NCBI GenBank assembly: GCA_017532085.1
Contig: JAFXJT010000017.1
Coordinates: 1-57,168 of the forward strand
Direction: 5' to 3'
Length of the DNA: 57,168 nt
DNA from: Oscillospiraceae bacterium
Lineage (GTDB): Bacteria; Bacillota; Clostridia; Oscillospirales; Ruminococcaceae
The position numbers and the translations under genes were made by a program. The notes under the pieces are model-generated. The model was not told the origin of the DNA and did no database searches. It saw only the letters and a list, made by a program, of their open reading frames with translations. Positions within the stretch are counted from its first letter, which is position 1; each line of letters starts with the position of its first letter. Shown here one piece after another: positions 8,895 through 18,712 of this stretch.

Positions 8895-9413
8895 TCAATC
8901 TACATAATAAATATAATCTGATTTTCTGGGCTTTGCCTCTCCTTCTTCCGTTTCCGCATATCCCAGCACACAATGTCCGATGCCCTCGTAATCCCCTGTA
9001 ATGCCAAGACTGCGGAGAAGCTCTTTGCCCTCCTCACTCTCAAACTCCTCTTTGGCACGATGGATCCAGCAGCTTCCGATGCCATAATGATGTGCTGCAA
9101 GCATCAGATTTCCCATCACAAGACTGCCATCGTATAAATAGGTTGAAATTGATCGATCCGCAAGCACAATGATCACTACAGGTGCGCCGTAAAAGGGATC
9201 CATATCAGCACCCATGATCTTTGCATTCATCGCCGAAAGCCGATCACGCAGCGCCCGATCTCTGACCGCTATCATGATCGGAGACTGTCGATTCATTCCT
9301 GTAGCAGCATAGGTTCCTGCCTCCAGAATTTTGTCCAAGATCTCCTTTGGGATCGGATCCGGTCGAAAGCTTCGGATACTTCTTCTGGTGAATAACATTT
9401 CCATTCCATTCAT
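8895..9413 (-). CDS. Nitroreductase-family flavoprotein
   Basis: A 172-residue FMN-dependent oxidoreductase of the nitroreductase superfamily. It has the N-terminal TRRSIRSF motif that binds FMN phosphate, the central helix LAAHHYGIGSCWIHRA and the C-terminal GYAETEEGEAKPRKS segment. These enzymes reduce nitro, quinone or enone groups with NAD(P)H; the substrate is unknown. The start at 9413 is set by GGAGG six bases upstream, not at the longer in-frame ATG 9431. It follows the GH3 lipoprotein by 40 bases with no terminator between, so it may be the last gene of the radical SAM operon, where a flavin reductase could be relevant. That link is inference. Confidence 0.9.
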   Translation of the reverse strand: MNGMEMLFTRRSIRSFRPDPIPKEILDKILEAGTYAATGMNRQSPIMIAVRDRALRDRLSAMNAKIMGADMDPFYGAPVVIIVLADRSISTYLYDGSLVMGNLMLAAHHYGIGSCWIHRAKEEFESEEGKELLRSLGITGDYEGIGHCVLGYAETEEGEAKPRKSDYIYYVD

Positions 9414-9453
9414 AAGAAACCTCCATTTCAAATCTGAGTGCGTATTGCAGCCA

Positions 9454-11376
9454 TTAGTTTTTCAAACCAAAGCCCACTTCCAGCCACGGACGGTTTTCCT
9501 CCAGCTGCTCAATGGATGTATACCATGGCATTGAAAGTGCACCTTGAAAACGACTCTTTCCGGTTAATACATTGGCAACCCCATCGCCCTCGCTGCCAAA
9601 TAAACCGCACATCACAATACTGTCCCATTGATCCGCATATTCATCAATGATGACATTTCTGCCTGCCACAATCAATGCTACAGTAGGAAGATCCAGTGTA
9701 TCGGCAATGGTAATCGCCTCCTGATTGCCGGGAAGTCCCAAGGCACCTGTCAGCGACAGATCTGCGGTATCACCGTTCCATTCCGCATAGGGCTGTTCGC
9801 CTACACAGAGTAATATGACATCTGCATTGTCGGCTTGTTCTGCATCGGTTACAATCGTCAGTTCATATTCCTCTGCCACAGCCTGCAAGCCTTCCAGAAT
9901 GGTAGTACCGTTTTCGATCACCTTTTTGCCGTTGTTCTGTTGATCCGTCATACCATTCCACTGTCTGGTCCATCCGCCGCACTGCACGCCCGTATCATTG
10001 GCTGCCGGACCAAGCACCAATACGGTAGCACCACGCTGCAACGGCAATGTTTCCTGCTCATTTTTGATTAACACCAGACTTTTTTCCACAAGCTGTCTTG
10101 CCAGATCCCGATAAGCCGCAGAGCCCGGCTCTGATTGCATTGTAGTGAGCTGCTCCAGATAGGGATCCGCAAACAAACCGGCATCCAGCTTTAACTGTAT
10201 GATACGAGTCACCGCTTCGTCAATACGTGCTTCCGAGATCTTACCCTCCTGCACAGCTTCTACAATATACTGCACTGCTTGCCGGAAATCATTGGGTTCC
10301 ATCAACCAATCGATACCGGCATTGATCGCAAGGATGATCTGCTCCTTCAGCGTATTGGCACCGTTGATATTCTGAATGGATTCCCAGTCACTGACCACAA
10401 CACCCTCAAATCCCAGATCACCTCGCAGCACATCCAGAATATAGTGCCGATTCTCATGCATTTTAATGCCGTTGAGCGCACTGTGACTGATCATAATACT
10501 TTGTACGCCCAGATCAATCTGCGCCTGATAAATGGCAAGCTGTTCTGCAATCTGATCATCTGTCAATGTGGCATTGCCTCGATCAATCAACCGATCGGTT
10601 CCTTCACTGAACTCTCCGGTACCGAACTCTACACTGCCATCACCGATATAATGCTTCGTACAGGCAATCACACCGCCATCCAGCTGACCTTTGGTAAACT
10701 GTGCCGCAAGATGCTTGACAATGCCTGCATCGGAAGAATAGCTCTCATAGGTTCTGCCCCAGCGCGGATCTGATGCAACCGCTACACAAGGTGCATAGTT
10801 CCAGATCATCTTGGTCATTTTCATTTCATCGGCAACCGCAAGACCCATCTGATACGTCAAATCCGGATCATTGGCAGCACCAATGTTGATATTATGCGGA
10901 AAAATTACCGTATCCAAGGCATAATTCACGCCATGCACCGAATCCTGTCCATACACAAAAGGAATCGGAGCAGATGCACGCAGTGCAGCACGCTGATACT
11001 CTTCAATGATCTCACACCAATCCGCAGGCGTCTGTCGAACCAGCCCCATCGTAGACAGAATACTGCCGTAATTGGAAGTTGCCATCTGATAGGATTCCTG
11101 ATGATAGATTGCGGGAATCTGCATCTGACAGGCTTTTTCCTCCAATGTCATGGAAGCTGTGATTTCAGCCGCAGTCATCCCCTCATATCGCTTCATGGGA
11201 TCGGTTTGCGATTCTGTCACGTTTTGAGACGGTGTAGAATGCTCCGCTTGTATGGAGCTGCTGTCCATTGCTACTGACTCTATGGATGATCCCACAGAAC
11301 TCTGTCCGGTTGCCTTGGTACAACCGCACAGCAGTACCATCACAGAAAGCAACGCCAATACTGTTTTGATCTTCAT
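9454..11376 (-). CDS. GH3 beta-glucosidase-type lipoprotein
   Basis: A 640-residue surface-anchored glycoside hydrolase of family 3. Lipobox LLCGC gives Cys19. A Ser/Thr-rich tether (about 20-60) leads into the N-terminal TIM barrel with MTLEEKACQMQ and the nucleophile Asp330 in VVVSDWES, then the C-terminal alpha/beta sandwich (VLVLGPAANDTG) ending in VGFGLKN without an FN3 domain. It should release glucose or a similar sugar from oligosaccharides at the cell surface. The start is supported by AAGGAGA. It lies 48 bases after the second GNAT-like gene with no terminator seen, so co-transcription with the radical SAM operon is possible but functionally unexplained. Confidence 0.93.
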   Translation of the reverse strand: MKIKTVLALLSVMVLLCGCTKATGQSSVGSSIESVAMDSSSIQAEHSTPSQNVTESQTDPMKRYEGMTAAEITASMTLEEKACQMQIPAIYHQESYQMATSNYGSILSTMGLVRQTPADWCEIIEEYQRAALRASAPIPFVYGQDSVHGVNYALDTVIFPHNINIGAANDPDLTYQMGLAVADEMKMTKMIWNYAPCVAVASDPRWGRTYESYSSDAGIVKHLAAQFTKGQLDGGVIACTKHYIGDGSVEFGTGEFSEGTDRLIDRGNATLTDDQIAEQLAIYQAQIDLGVQSIMISHSALNGIKMHENRHYILDVLRGDLGFEGVVVSDWESIQNINGANTLKEQIILAINAGIDWLMEPNDFRQAVQYIVEAVQEGKISEARIDEAVTRIIQLKLDAGLFADPYLEQLTTMQSEPGSAAYRDLARQLVEKSLVLIKNEQETLPLQRGATVLVLGPAANDTGVQCGGWTRQWNGMTDQQNNGKKVIENGTTILEGLQAVAEEYELTIVTDAEQADNADVILLCVGEQPYAEWNGDTADLSLTGALGLPGNQEAITIADTLDLPTVALIVAGRNVIIDEYADQWDSIVMCGLFGSEGDGVANVLTGKSRFQGALSMPWYTSIEQLEENRPWLEVGFGLKN

Positions 11377-11424
11377 ATGCTCTCCTTCCTCATCTGTTTT
11401 CAGGGATACAGGCTCTCTTTTTGC

Positions 11425-12462
11425 TCAAAGCAGAGCAGCCTCAATCCCAAGCACCCCATCCGGGATCTGTGGATGATCGTCTCCCCACACCACCGAATAC
11501 AAACGACTGCCATAATGCACGGTTTTCATACGGTCAAGCGCTTTGCATAACGGATTGTTTTCAAATCCACCCCATAGCAGCAATGCAAAATCAGTTTTTG
11601 CGGCAACTGTTCGCAGAAAATCCGAGCACAGCTTTGGATCTTGATTCCGGATGTATAAATAGGAAACCACACCATAGTGAATGCAATGACCTGCCTTGGG
11701 AAATGCCGGATATCCCAAAAGCTTCGTCGGCAATTTTGACAGCACCCGATACATTCCGCCATAGCTGCAAAGCTTATATTGCTTATAAGCTTGCTGATCG
11801 CATACAAAGCAGCAGGCAATGATTTCGCCCTGCTCTCTGAGACAGAAAAAGGTAGTATCGCCAAACCCCTTGCAATCATACGCCACAGGTGTATGGCTTT
11901 GCTTTGCAAAATGCGATTGCATCAATGCGCCAAAGCCTTCTGTATGATTCGTTTCCAAAGAGAGTATTTCCTTGCCTCCATGAAAGCAATAGGTCGTATA
12001 ATGCCCCAGATAGTGGTATTTCGGCATATTCCGATGCGGCTTTTCCAGCAGTGCAATGGCTTCGGCATTATCATCCAGAATGGTCGTATAGCAATAGGTG
12101 CAATCTGCAATGTGCTCCCGCAAAAACTGATATGCCTTCGCAATAAAGCCGATTCTCTTGCGGTAATCAAAATGGATTTTGAGGCCTGTCAGATAGGCGC
12201 ACAGTTCTTCTTTGCCGTTGACATATTCTGTACGCACCACAGCGCCGCCCACAGCAGCAGTAACACCATTGCTGTTGTCAATCACCACCATAATATGATT
12301 GCGCTCTCCATCCGCACAAAAGGATGCATAGGGCGAAGGATTGCGAAGATACTGCACACTGATACCGCCTTGGAAGCTTCCGCTTTCAAAAATCGCACGA
12401 ATGCCGGCATCATCAGAGGGCTCGGCAAAGCGCAGCGTATAGCGATCATTTTGGAAGTTCAT
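11425..12462 (-). CDS. GNAT-like protein, last gene of the radical SAM core operon
   Basis: A 345-residue protein that reads as a GNAT-type acyltransferase or acyltransferase-like protein. The N-terminal half has RFAEPSDDAGIRAIFES, a central strand run (AAVGGAVVRTEYV) and a YRKRIGFIAKAYQFL helix in place of the classical acetyl-CoA loop; the C-terminal half repeats a related fold (SYLYIRNQDP). The acyl donor and acceptor are unknown. The start at 12462 is preceded by GGAGAG and overlaps the upstream radical SAM gene by 17 bases, implying translational coupling. The family call is by fold pattern only; a FemX/aminoacyl transferase relative is an alternative. Confidence 0.65.
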   Translation of the reverse strand: MNFQNDRYTLRFAEPSDDAGIRAIFESGSFQGGISVQYLRNPSPYASFCADGERNHIMVVIDNSNGVTAAVGGAVVRTEYVNGKEELCAYLTGLKIHFDYRKRIGFIAKAYQFLREHIADCTYCYTTILDDNAEAIALLEKPHRNMPKYHYLGHYTTYCFHGGKEILSLETNHTEGFGALMQSHFAKQSHTPVAYDCKGFGDTTFFCLREQGEIIACCFVCDQQAYKQYKLCSYGGMYRVLSKLPTKLLGYPAFPKAGHCIHYGVVSYLYIRNQDPKLCSDFLRTVAAKTDFALLLWGGFENNPLCKALDRMKTVHYGSRLYSVVWGDDHPQIPDGVLGIEAALL

Positions 12463-13777
12463 CAAGATTCTCTCCAATCGGAACATGCATTTTCTGATCC
12501 ACTTCCTCACCAAGCCGCAGATTCATACCCCAGAACAATCCCCACATCAGAGGGCTGGTTCTGCCTAACGAAGCAAAGCCTCGGCTCAGCACGGTTTTGG
12601 CAGAGGAAAACTCTTTTCTTGCCTCCCGACAAAGCATACTCATGCGCTCTGCCGAAATCCGCTTCGGATGAAAGGCAAGCTCACCGTAATGATAGCCCTC
12701 TGCAAGCCACCATTTGTCATAGATCAAACGCTGCTCTGCCTGTAAGCGATCATATAACGCCGTGTTGGGAAATGGCAGCAGATGATTGAAGGCTGCGGTA
12801 TAGAACTTATGCTTTTTGGCAAATTCCAATGCCTCATGCACTGTGCTTTCATCATCATTATCATAGCCAAATACAAAGGTTGCATAAATGCCGATGCCTG
12901 CATCATGAATACGCTTCACCAGTTCATCACGCTCACCTAGGGCATAATTGAAAGACTTATTCATCTGTTTGAGATTCTCTTTGTTCAGACTCTCAAAACC
13001 GATCAGAATGATCTCACAGCCGCTTTGCTTCATTGCCTTGAGCATAGCTTCATCCTTTGCCATAGAGAGTGTTCCCTGCCCTGCCCATTTAATCCCAAGG
13101 GGCTTGATGTCCTCAAATAACTGCATAGCATTTTTACGGTCTGCCACCAGATTGTCATCCACAAGGAAGGTATATCGATGCGAAGCGTTTTTGATGTCAT
13201 CCACGATCAGCCGATGATCCCTGCAATGATATTTGCTGCAGTAAAACTTGGAAATCGAACAGAACTCACAGCTATGACAGCAGCCTCTTCCCGTTTCCAC
13301 CAAGGATACCGGCAAATATCCTTTGCCGGTAAAAATGCTTTTGTCCGGCTGCACATCATAAGAGCCCACTCCGCCTTGATAGCGCTTTTGCAGAGTATGC
13401 TTTCGTGCATCCTGCAGCATGGTACCCCACACTGTTTCTGCATTGCCGACAATGATACTATCGCAATATAAAGCCGCCTCATCCGGACAAAGCGTTACAT
13501 GATAGCCGCCCATTACCACGGGAATTCCCCGTGCACGGAATTTGGCTGCAATCTGATAGCTGCGCTTTGCAGTATAGGTTTCCACAGTAATGCAAACCAG
13601 ATCCGTTGTTGTGTTATAATCAATCAGCTCCAAACGATCGTCAAAGAGCTCGGTTTCAATATCGGATGGTGTCATGGCTTTGAGCACTGCTATGGTTAAA
13701 GGCTCCATTTTCCATGTGCCGATATATTTTTTTCCGGGTTTCTTGCCAATCGCCGGAAGAATCCATGTAATTTTCAT
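12446..13777 (-). CDS. Cobalamin-binding-type radical SAM enzyme (operon copy E)
   Basis: A 443-residue enzyme with an N-terminal B12-binding-like Rossmann domain (about 1-130; MEPLTIAVLKAMTP, VVMGGYHVTLCPDE) and a radical SAM barrel (about 150-370) whose CX3CX2C motif is Cys166, Cys170 and Cys173. The strand motif FLVDDNLV and the IGFESLNKEN motif match the other five copies in the window. The DxHxxG cobalamin-ligand motif is not seen, as in several B12-radical SAM classes. Such enzymes catalyse methylation, ring closure or C-C bond formation at unreactive carbons. The substrate is unknown. It follows copy D after 17 bases. Confidence 0.88.
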   Translation of the reverse strand: MKITWILPAIGKKPGKKYIGTWKMEPLTIAVLKAMTPSDIETELFDDRLELIDYNTTTDLVCITVETYTAKRSYQIAAKFRARGIPVVMGGYHVTLCPDEAALYCDSIIVGNAETVWGTMLQDARKHTLQKRYQGGVGSYDVQPDKSIFTGKGYLPVSLVETGRGCCHSCEFCSISKFYCSKYHCRDHRLIVDDIKNASHRYTFLVDDNLVADRKNAMQLFEDIKPLGIKWAGQGTLSMAKDEAMLKAMKQSGCEIILIGFESLNKENLKQMNKSFNYALGERDELVKRIHDAGIGIYATFVFGYDNDDESTVHEALEFAKKHKFYTAAFNHLLPFPNTALYDRLQAEQRLIYDKWWLAEGYHYGELAFHPKRISAERMSMLCREARKEFSSAKTVLSRGFASLGRTSPLMWGLFWGMNLRLGEEVDQKMHVPIGENLDELPK

Positions 13778-13794
13778 AGAAGCTGCCCCTTTGG

Positions 13795-15129
13795 TTACAG
13801 AATCGGAATATCGGAATTGTCACACATCACCTCTCGCGTGAATTTGTGCCATTTGTCTGCATATCCCTTATAGCCCAAATTCAACGGCAGAGAAAGCCAA
13901 GGACTATGTGTAAAAGGTGCCAGACGCTTCATAATATTGCCGGTGGCATAAGTGGCACGCCATGCACGATCGGTACCTGCCTCAAGCTGCTCCTTGGTCA
14001 TGCGCTTTGGGGTAAATACACAATGCTGCACATCATACATCGCCCAGTTACGCTCAATGATTCTGCCTTCGCGCTCCAATTGACGGTAATATTCCGTCTG
14101 CGGAAAAGGCGTTAAGATCGAAAACCGAGGCAGATCAATCTTAGCTTTGATGATCATTTCAACAGTACGGTCAAAGACACTTTCATCCTCTTCGTCTCCG
14201 CCAAAGGCAAAGCAGCCCTGCACCAGAATACCGTTATCATGCAGTTTTTCCATCAAGGTTACATAGCTATCTACCTTGTTGACACCCTTGTGAATATACT
14301 GCTGCGATTCCTGTGTAATGGATTCAAACCCGATCAGAAGTCCCTTGCAGCCGCTTTTGCGGAACACCGTCATCAGCTCATCATCAATTCCCACTGAGGA
14401 GGTTACAAGTCCCAGCCACATGATCTTTAGTGGGATCAACGCCGTAAACAGCTCTATGGCATAGGCACGATCGGTGATCAGATTTACATCGGGGAAGGTA
14501 ACATGCTTGGTATGCAGTGCTTCAATTTCTGCCACCACTTCCTTCACGGGACGTTTGTAGACACATCTGCCAAATGCCGCCGGATAAGCGCAAAAGCTGC
14601 AGGTATGACAACAGCCGCGAATTGCCTCAACGGTTTTGGTAGTGATATATCGCTTCGAATTCAGCAGCTCCCGACGAGGTGTGGGACGACCTGCAATTGT
14701 AAAATCGCTGTTCTGATGATAAAACTTCTGATGACAGCCCTTTTTGTAATCATAAAGAAACTGTGGAAAGGTTTGCTCAGAAAAACCGGTGAATACCACA
14801 TCAGCATGCTGTGCCGCCTCCTGCGGCAGCATGGAGGGATGTACACCACCCATAAACACGGTTTTTCCCTTTTTCCGGAAATAATCTGCATAGGCATAAC
14901 ACCGAGGTGCTGTACCCGTAATACAGGTAATGCCGATCAGCTCTGCATCAATCTCCAGTGGTATTTTTTCAGCAGTTTCATCATAAATCACTACTTGTGC
15001 ATCCAGCTCCTCAGGTACCAGTGCGGCAAGTGTCGTAAGTGTCAAAGGCGCATAGTGCAACGATTTTCCAAAGCTGCCCGAATACCGATGCATTGCACCG
15101 GCAGGAGCAAGCAACGCAATTTTTAACAT
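13795..15129 (-). CDS. Cobalamin-binding-type radical SAM enzyme (operon copy D)
   Basis: 444 residues. The N-terminal B12-binding-like domain (VFMGGVHPSMLPQE) is followed by a radical SAM barrel with Cys173, Cys177 and Cys180 in the motif RGCCHTCSFC, then the family strands FPDVNLITD and LLIGFESITQES. It begins SFGKSLHYAPLTL, which resembles copy A (SNLFSYSSLTL), so A and D form one subtype and B, C and E (MKPLLFGIL/MEPLQLGIL type) another. The start overlaps the end of the amide-synthetase gene by 7 bases. The substrate is unknown. Confidence 0.88.
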   Translation of the reverse strand: MLKIALLAPAGAMHRYSGSFGKSLHYAPLTLTTLAALVPEELDAQVVIYDETAEKIPLEIDAELIGITCITGTAPRCYAYADYFRKKGKTVFMGGVHPSMLPQEAAQHADVVFTGFSEQTFPQFLYDYKKGCHQKFYHQNSDFTIAGRPTPRRELLNSKRYITTKTVEAIRGCCHTCSFCAYPAAFGRCVYKRPVKEVVAEIEALHTKHVTFPDVNLITDRAYAIELFTALIPLKIMWLGLVTSSVGIDDELMTVFRKSGCKGLLIGFESITQESQQYIHKGVNKVDSYVTLMEKLHDNGILVQGCFAFGGDEEDESVFDRTVEMIIKAKIDLPRFSILTPFPQTEYYRQLEREGRIIERNWAMYDVQHCVFTPKRMTKEQLEAGTDRAWRATYATGNIMKRLAPFTHSPWLSLPLNLGYKGYADKWHKFTREVMCDNSDIPIL

Positions 15130-16655
15130 GTGCGATTGTTCCTTTCCTTGCTGATTTCAAAGTATTGCTTCCATCCGCTGTATCTTGTCAGATAGGTCGG
15201 TTTGATATCACCGATCCGGATGCCTTCTTCCATCAGCCGTTTCAGATATCCCTCCTGCGGCTGCCCGCAGACCCGTACCACTTCAGCACAGGCAAGCTGT
15301 CCAAGCTGACGGCAATACTGATAATGATAGCTTTCACATAATGCCGCATCCAATTGCGCAGAGCAGACCTTTGGGGCATCGGTATAGAAACAATAACGAT
15401 TTCCCTCAGGCGCCAACAAACAAAAGTAATCTGTGATACCGAGATGTCGGCATACGGATTGTACAAAAGCCTCTGTCAGCTTTTCACCGTACAGATCCGA
15501 GCAGATCCCCCTGCGCCGTAAAAAGCGAATCCGAGGCGGCCGATTCGGTTCCGCTTCCAATACAGTAATCACATCTCCAAGACAATAGCGGTAGAAGCCG
15601 CCTCCTGTGGTGACAATCACCTCATATTCGCATCCCGGCTGCAAACGCTCTGCGGTCACAATTGTGTCATCTGCAAGACTGCGAAATTCAAAGAAATGCG
15701 AATAAAGACTCAATCTGCTGCCTTCCTCACCAATCAAGGGGAAGGATACAAAGCATTCCGTGGCAAGTAAGCCCTTCGGCTGAATTCTGACATTCGGAAA
15801 GCGTTTTATTACTCCGTGAATCTGATCTTGCGCACTGCCATCCGCCCAGCAGCTAATAAGCTTAAGCTGCGGAAATACACAGTCAAATCGTTGTTCCTTG
15901 ACTGCACTGATCTGCGATTGTGTCAGAACATCAGCAAGCTCTGCCGTATGTGCGCTGATGACATCACAGAGGATCGTCAATAATGTCGGATTCCACACAG
16001 AAATCAAGGTAAGCTCTTTGCATTGCAGCAATTGTCTGACCGTTTCCAGATAAAACGAATCCATGTCGGATACAAATTTTACAGAACCATCCACCGCAAA
16101 CAAGCGCCGCATGATCCCCTGCTCCAGAACGCCGAAATATTCAGCATCCTCCTCAAAACCAATCGGAATCCCCGCTGCCGTATAGCTTCTGCCGGCAGTC
16201 ACAGGCGTAATCGACCAATAGCTTTTTCCGGCACGCAGCCCTTCTACATGAGAATACAAATCATATAGCCACGGGCGTATGCCGCATTGAAACTCTCGTT
16301 TCAGTGCAGCGGTATAGGGAATCAGCTTTTTTCCACCCGATGATCCGCTGGTCAATTCAAATAGTTGGATGGGTTCTGCCGTCAAAACCTTTTCTTTGCC
16401 CTCAGCGGCTGCCTCCAGATATGGCGCATAATCCTCATAAACCGTAAGCGGTACACGCTCTGCATATTCCGCATAGCTTCCAATGCCGGAAAAGCCATAG
16501 GCTCTGCCATATACGGTATCCGCCTGCTTGCGCAATAATGTCAGCAGATATCGTTCCTGTACAGCACGCACATCACAGTCTGCCATAAAGCGTTTGTATT
16601 CTCTGTGATACAAGGCAAGACAGCAGCCGTTAAGCCATTTACACAGCAAACTCAT
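15123..16655 (-). CDS. GH3-auxin-type acyl-adenylate / acyl-acid amide synthetase
   Basis: A 510-residue member of the adenylate-forming family named after plant GH3 (auxin-responsive) proteins, not glycoside hydrolase family 3. It activates a carboxylic acid with ATP and usually joins it to an amine or amino acid. The nucleotide-binding loop ELTSGSSGGKKLIPYT (about residues 101-116) and the FYRYCLGDV motif are both present, and length fits the family. It lies in the middle of the radical SAM operon, overlapping the upstream GNAT gene by 4 bases and the downstream radical SAM gene by 7 bases. This suggests the pathway handles a free carboxylic acid that is conjugated. Acid and amine are unknown. 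Confidence 0.85.
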   Translation of the reverse strand: MSLLCKWLNGCCLALYHREYKRFMADCDVRAVQERYLLTLLRKQADTVYGRAYGFSGIGSYAEYAERVPLTVYEDYAPYLEAAAEGKEKVLTAEPIQLFELTSGSSGGKKLIPYTAALKREFQCGIRPWLYDLYSHVEGLRAGKSYWSITPVTAGRSYTAAGIPIGFEEDAEYFGVLEQGIMRRLFAVDGSVKFVSDMDSFYLETVRQLLQCKELTLISVWNPTLLTILCDVISAHTAELADVLTQSQISAVKEQRFDCVFPQLKLISCWADGSAQDQIHGVIKRFPNVRIQPKGLLATECFVSFPLIGEEGSRLSLYSHFFEFRSLADDTIVTAERLQPGCEYEVIVTTGGGFYRYCLGDVITVLEAEPNRPPRIRFLRRRGICSDLYGEKLTEAFVQSVCRHLGITDYFCLLAPEGNRYCFYTDAPKVCSAQLDAALCESYHYQYCRQLGQLACAEVVRVCGQPQEGYLKRLMEEGIRIGDIKPTYLTRYSGWKQYFEISKERNNRTC

Positions 16656-17350
16656 CGAAACAGCAGCTCGTGGGCATGCTTTCGCAGCAGTGCCTTGTCA
16701 ATCTTCGCAAGACAGACCAGATCATTGCCGATCAGATGGCCGGGATTCCGTTCACAGAAAAACGCCACATCCTTATTCTTCAGCTGTCGCACCCCGATCT
16801 CTGCTACGCCTTCTTTCAGCTTATCCTTCTGCGTCTTATATGCGATCACACCACTTTCGGGATCATAGGCATCCGGATAAAGCAAGGATGCATAGGCATC
16901 CATGATCCGTTTTGCATAAGGTGTGGTTTCCATACGATAATTCGGAAAAAACTCTGTCCAGAACAATGGCAGAATCCGATAGGTTTTATAGCCCTTGCAT
17001 ATCAAAAACCAATAGAACGCCTCATATTGCTCGGCAAAGGCAAACCAAAACTGCGCCCATACCCGAAACAGCTCCACATCGCCCCAATGATCCTTATGAA
17101 TGATGGTATCACCGGAAAACATCCCATGCACCGGTTTGCCATCCACAGACAGCGTCAGCACCTTCTGTGTGGTAAATCCTACCAAGCCATCGGTCTCGTG
17201 ATACAAGGCAAGGCAATAGTCCTTGTCGGCAAAATCACGTCGGAATACTTCCGGATCCGTGTGATCATAAAACTGTGCCATCAGCTGATACATGGTTTCT
17301 ATTTCTTGTTCCGAATATGCCGAGATCGGTTTGACGAATCCTTTCAGCAT
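16652..17350 (-). CDS. GNAT-like acyltransferase in the radical SAM operon
   Basis: A 232-residue protein with the pattern of the GNAT fold: an N-terminal helix pair (EQEIETMYQLMAQFYDH), a beta strand with GLVGFTTQKVLT, a FSGDTIIHKDHWGDVELFR segment where acetyl-CoA would bind, and the aromatic YWFLICKGYKTYRILPLFW. The substrate is unknown. Its start overlaps nothing upstream (6 bases after copy C) and its stop overlaps the amide synthetase start by 4 bases, so the two are probably made together and may act in sequence on an acyl or amide group. Confidence 0.65.
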   Translation of the reverse strand: MLKGFVKPISAYSEQEIETMYQLMAQFYDHTDPEVFRRDFADKDYCLALYHETDGLVGFTTQKVLTLSVDGKPVHGMFSGDTIIHKDHWGDVELFRVWAQFWFAFAEQYEAFYWFLICKGYKTYRILPLFWTEFFPNYRMETTPYAKRIMDAYASLLYPDAYDPESGVIAYKTQKDKLKEGVAEIGVRQLKNKDVAFFCERNPGHLIGNDLVCLAKIDKALLRKHAHELLFR

Positions 17351-17356
17351 GGTGCA

Positions 17357-18712
17357 TTACTCCTTTTCGGTCTTGGATGCTTCCAATCCAAAGCGCATTC
17401 CCTGCTTTTTGAACACCTCTTTGCGAAAGAGCGGATTGTAGATCAGATATGTCATAAAGCGATAGGGGGTACGCATATTGGTTCTTGGCTCCAGTGCACG
17501 CTTACAGATGGAACCAAGACTGTTAAATCGACGACGGCAATCAAACGAAATCTCCGTCAGCATCTCCGGCGTCATATTCTTCGGTACAATACTTGCATAA
17601 TTAAACCGATATTCCTCATGAAGCCACCATTTTCCATCATAAAGCAATCTGCCTTCACGCGAAAGCTTTTCATATAACGGTGTATTGGGATACGGCATCA
17701 GAATATTAAAGGCCGCAAAGGTAAATCGGTTCTTGATGGCAAAATCACAAGTTGCACGAATGGATTCCACCGTATCACCATCATGGCCCACGGTAAAGGC
17801 GGCCCATGTCTGCAAGCCCCATTTGCGCAGCTGCGCAATCTCAGAGCGATATTGCTCAAACGAGCCCTTTTTATTGGTGCCCTTATTCATCTCGGCAATG
17901 CAGTCCGATGAAATCGATTCAAATCCGATCACCAAACCAAGACAGCCGCTTTTCACCATCAGCTGCATCAGTTCCTTGTCACCAAGCATATCAATGCTGC
18001 CCTGACTCACCCATCGGATCTTCAAAGGAATCAATGCACGGAACAGCTCCTTTGCCTTTTCCCGATTGCAGACAATATTATCATCCACAAAGAATAACAG
18101 CTTTCGCTTCTGCGCCTTGATCTCAGCAACCACATCCTCCACCGGACGGCAATAATGATGCGCTTTGAAATAAACCGAGGAGGCGCAAAAATGACATCTG
18201 TGACTGCAGCCTCTGGAAAACTGCAGCAAAGTGATCGGCAAATAGCCCTTTCCCTCAAACAAATCACGACGAGGCATCACATTCATTTGCGGGCACTGCG
18301 GCTGTATCGCATCATAGCGAGGCTGCAAGCATCCGTTCTGCGCATCCGCAAGCATCTGCGCCCAAATCGGTTCCGCATCGCCCACCAGTACACAATCACA
18401 ATGCGCAGCAACCTCCTCCGGAATCAGCATGGCATGCATACCGCCCATGACGGTTTTGACTCCTCTGCGACGAAACTCTGCACTGATCTCATAGGCTCTG
18501 CGGGCAGTGAAGGTCTCCACCGTTATGGCAACCAAATCAGTGGGTGCATCGTAAGGAATTTCCTCCATACGATCATCATAAAGCACCACATCAATCTCCT
18601 TGGGCGTCAATCCTGCCAGAATGCCCAGCTGCAAAGGCTCCATGCGGCCTTCATCCACATAAAGACTATGCTCACGCCTGCCGATATTGGGTTTAATCAA
18701 CGTCAGATGCAT
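17357..18712 (-). CDS. Cobalamin-binding-type radical SAM enzyme (operon copy C)
   Basis: 451 residues: B12-binding-like domain (MEPLQLGILAGLTP, TVMGGMHAMLIPEE), radical SAM barrel with Cys169, Cys173 and Cys176 in SRGCSHRCHFCAS, FFVDDNIVCN and LVIGFESISSDC strands, and a basic C-terminal tail (FRKEVFKKQGMRFG) close to that of copy B. The start overlaps the stop of copy B by 20 bases. Copies B, C and E share the conserved DGD/DND turn and the KWWL...YRYGE/YRFNY segment near residue 350-370. The substrate is unknown. Confidence 0.88.
   Translation of the reverse strand: MHLTLIKPNIGRREHSLYVDEGRMEPLQLGILAGLTPKEIDVVLYDDRMEEIPYDAPTDLVAITVETFTARRAYEISAEFRRRGVKTVMGGMHAMLIPEEVAAHCDCVLVGDAEPIWAQMLADAQNGCLQPRYDAIQPQCPQMNVMPRRDLFEGKGYLPITLLQFSRGCSHRCHFCASSVYFKAHHYCRPVEDVVAEIKAQKRKLLFFVDDNIVCNREKAKELFRALIPLKIRWVSQGSIDMLGDKELMQLMVKSGCLGLVIGFESISSDCIAEMNKGTNKKGSFEQYRSEIAQLRKWGLQTWAAFTVGHDGDTVESIRATCDFAIKNRFTFAAFNILMPYPNTPLYEKLSREGRLLYDGKWWLHEEYRFNYASIVPKNMTPEMLTEISFDCRRRFNSLGSICKRALEPRTNMRTPYRFMTYLIYNPLFRKEVFKKQGMRFGLEASKTEKE

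Noticed and set aside
6697-8973. 758-codon open frame antisense to the GH9 gene
   Set aside because: The opposite strand is a full GH9 cellulase with signal peptide and dockerin; the antisense frame has no ribosome binding site or known domain and reflects codon bias.
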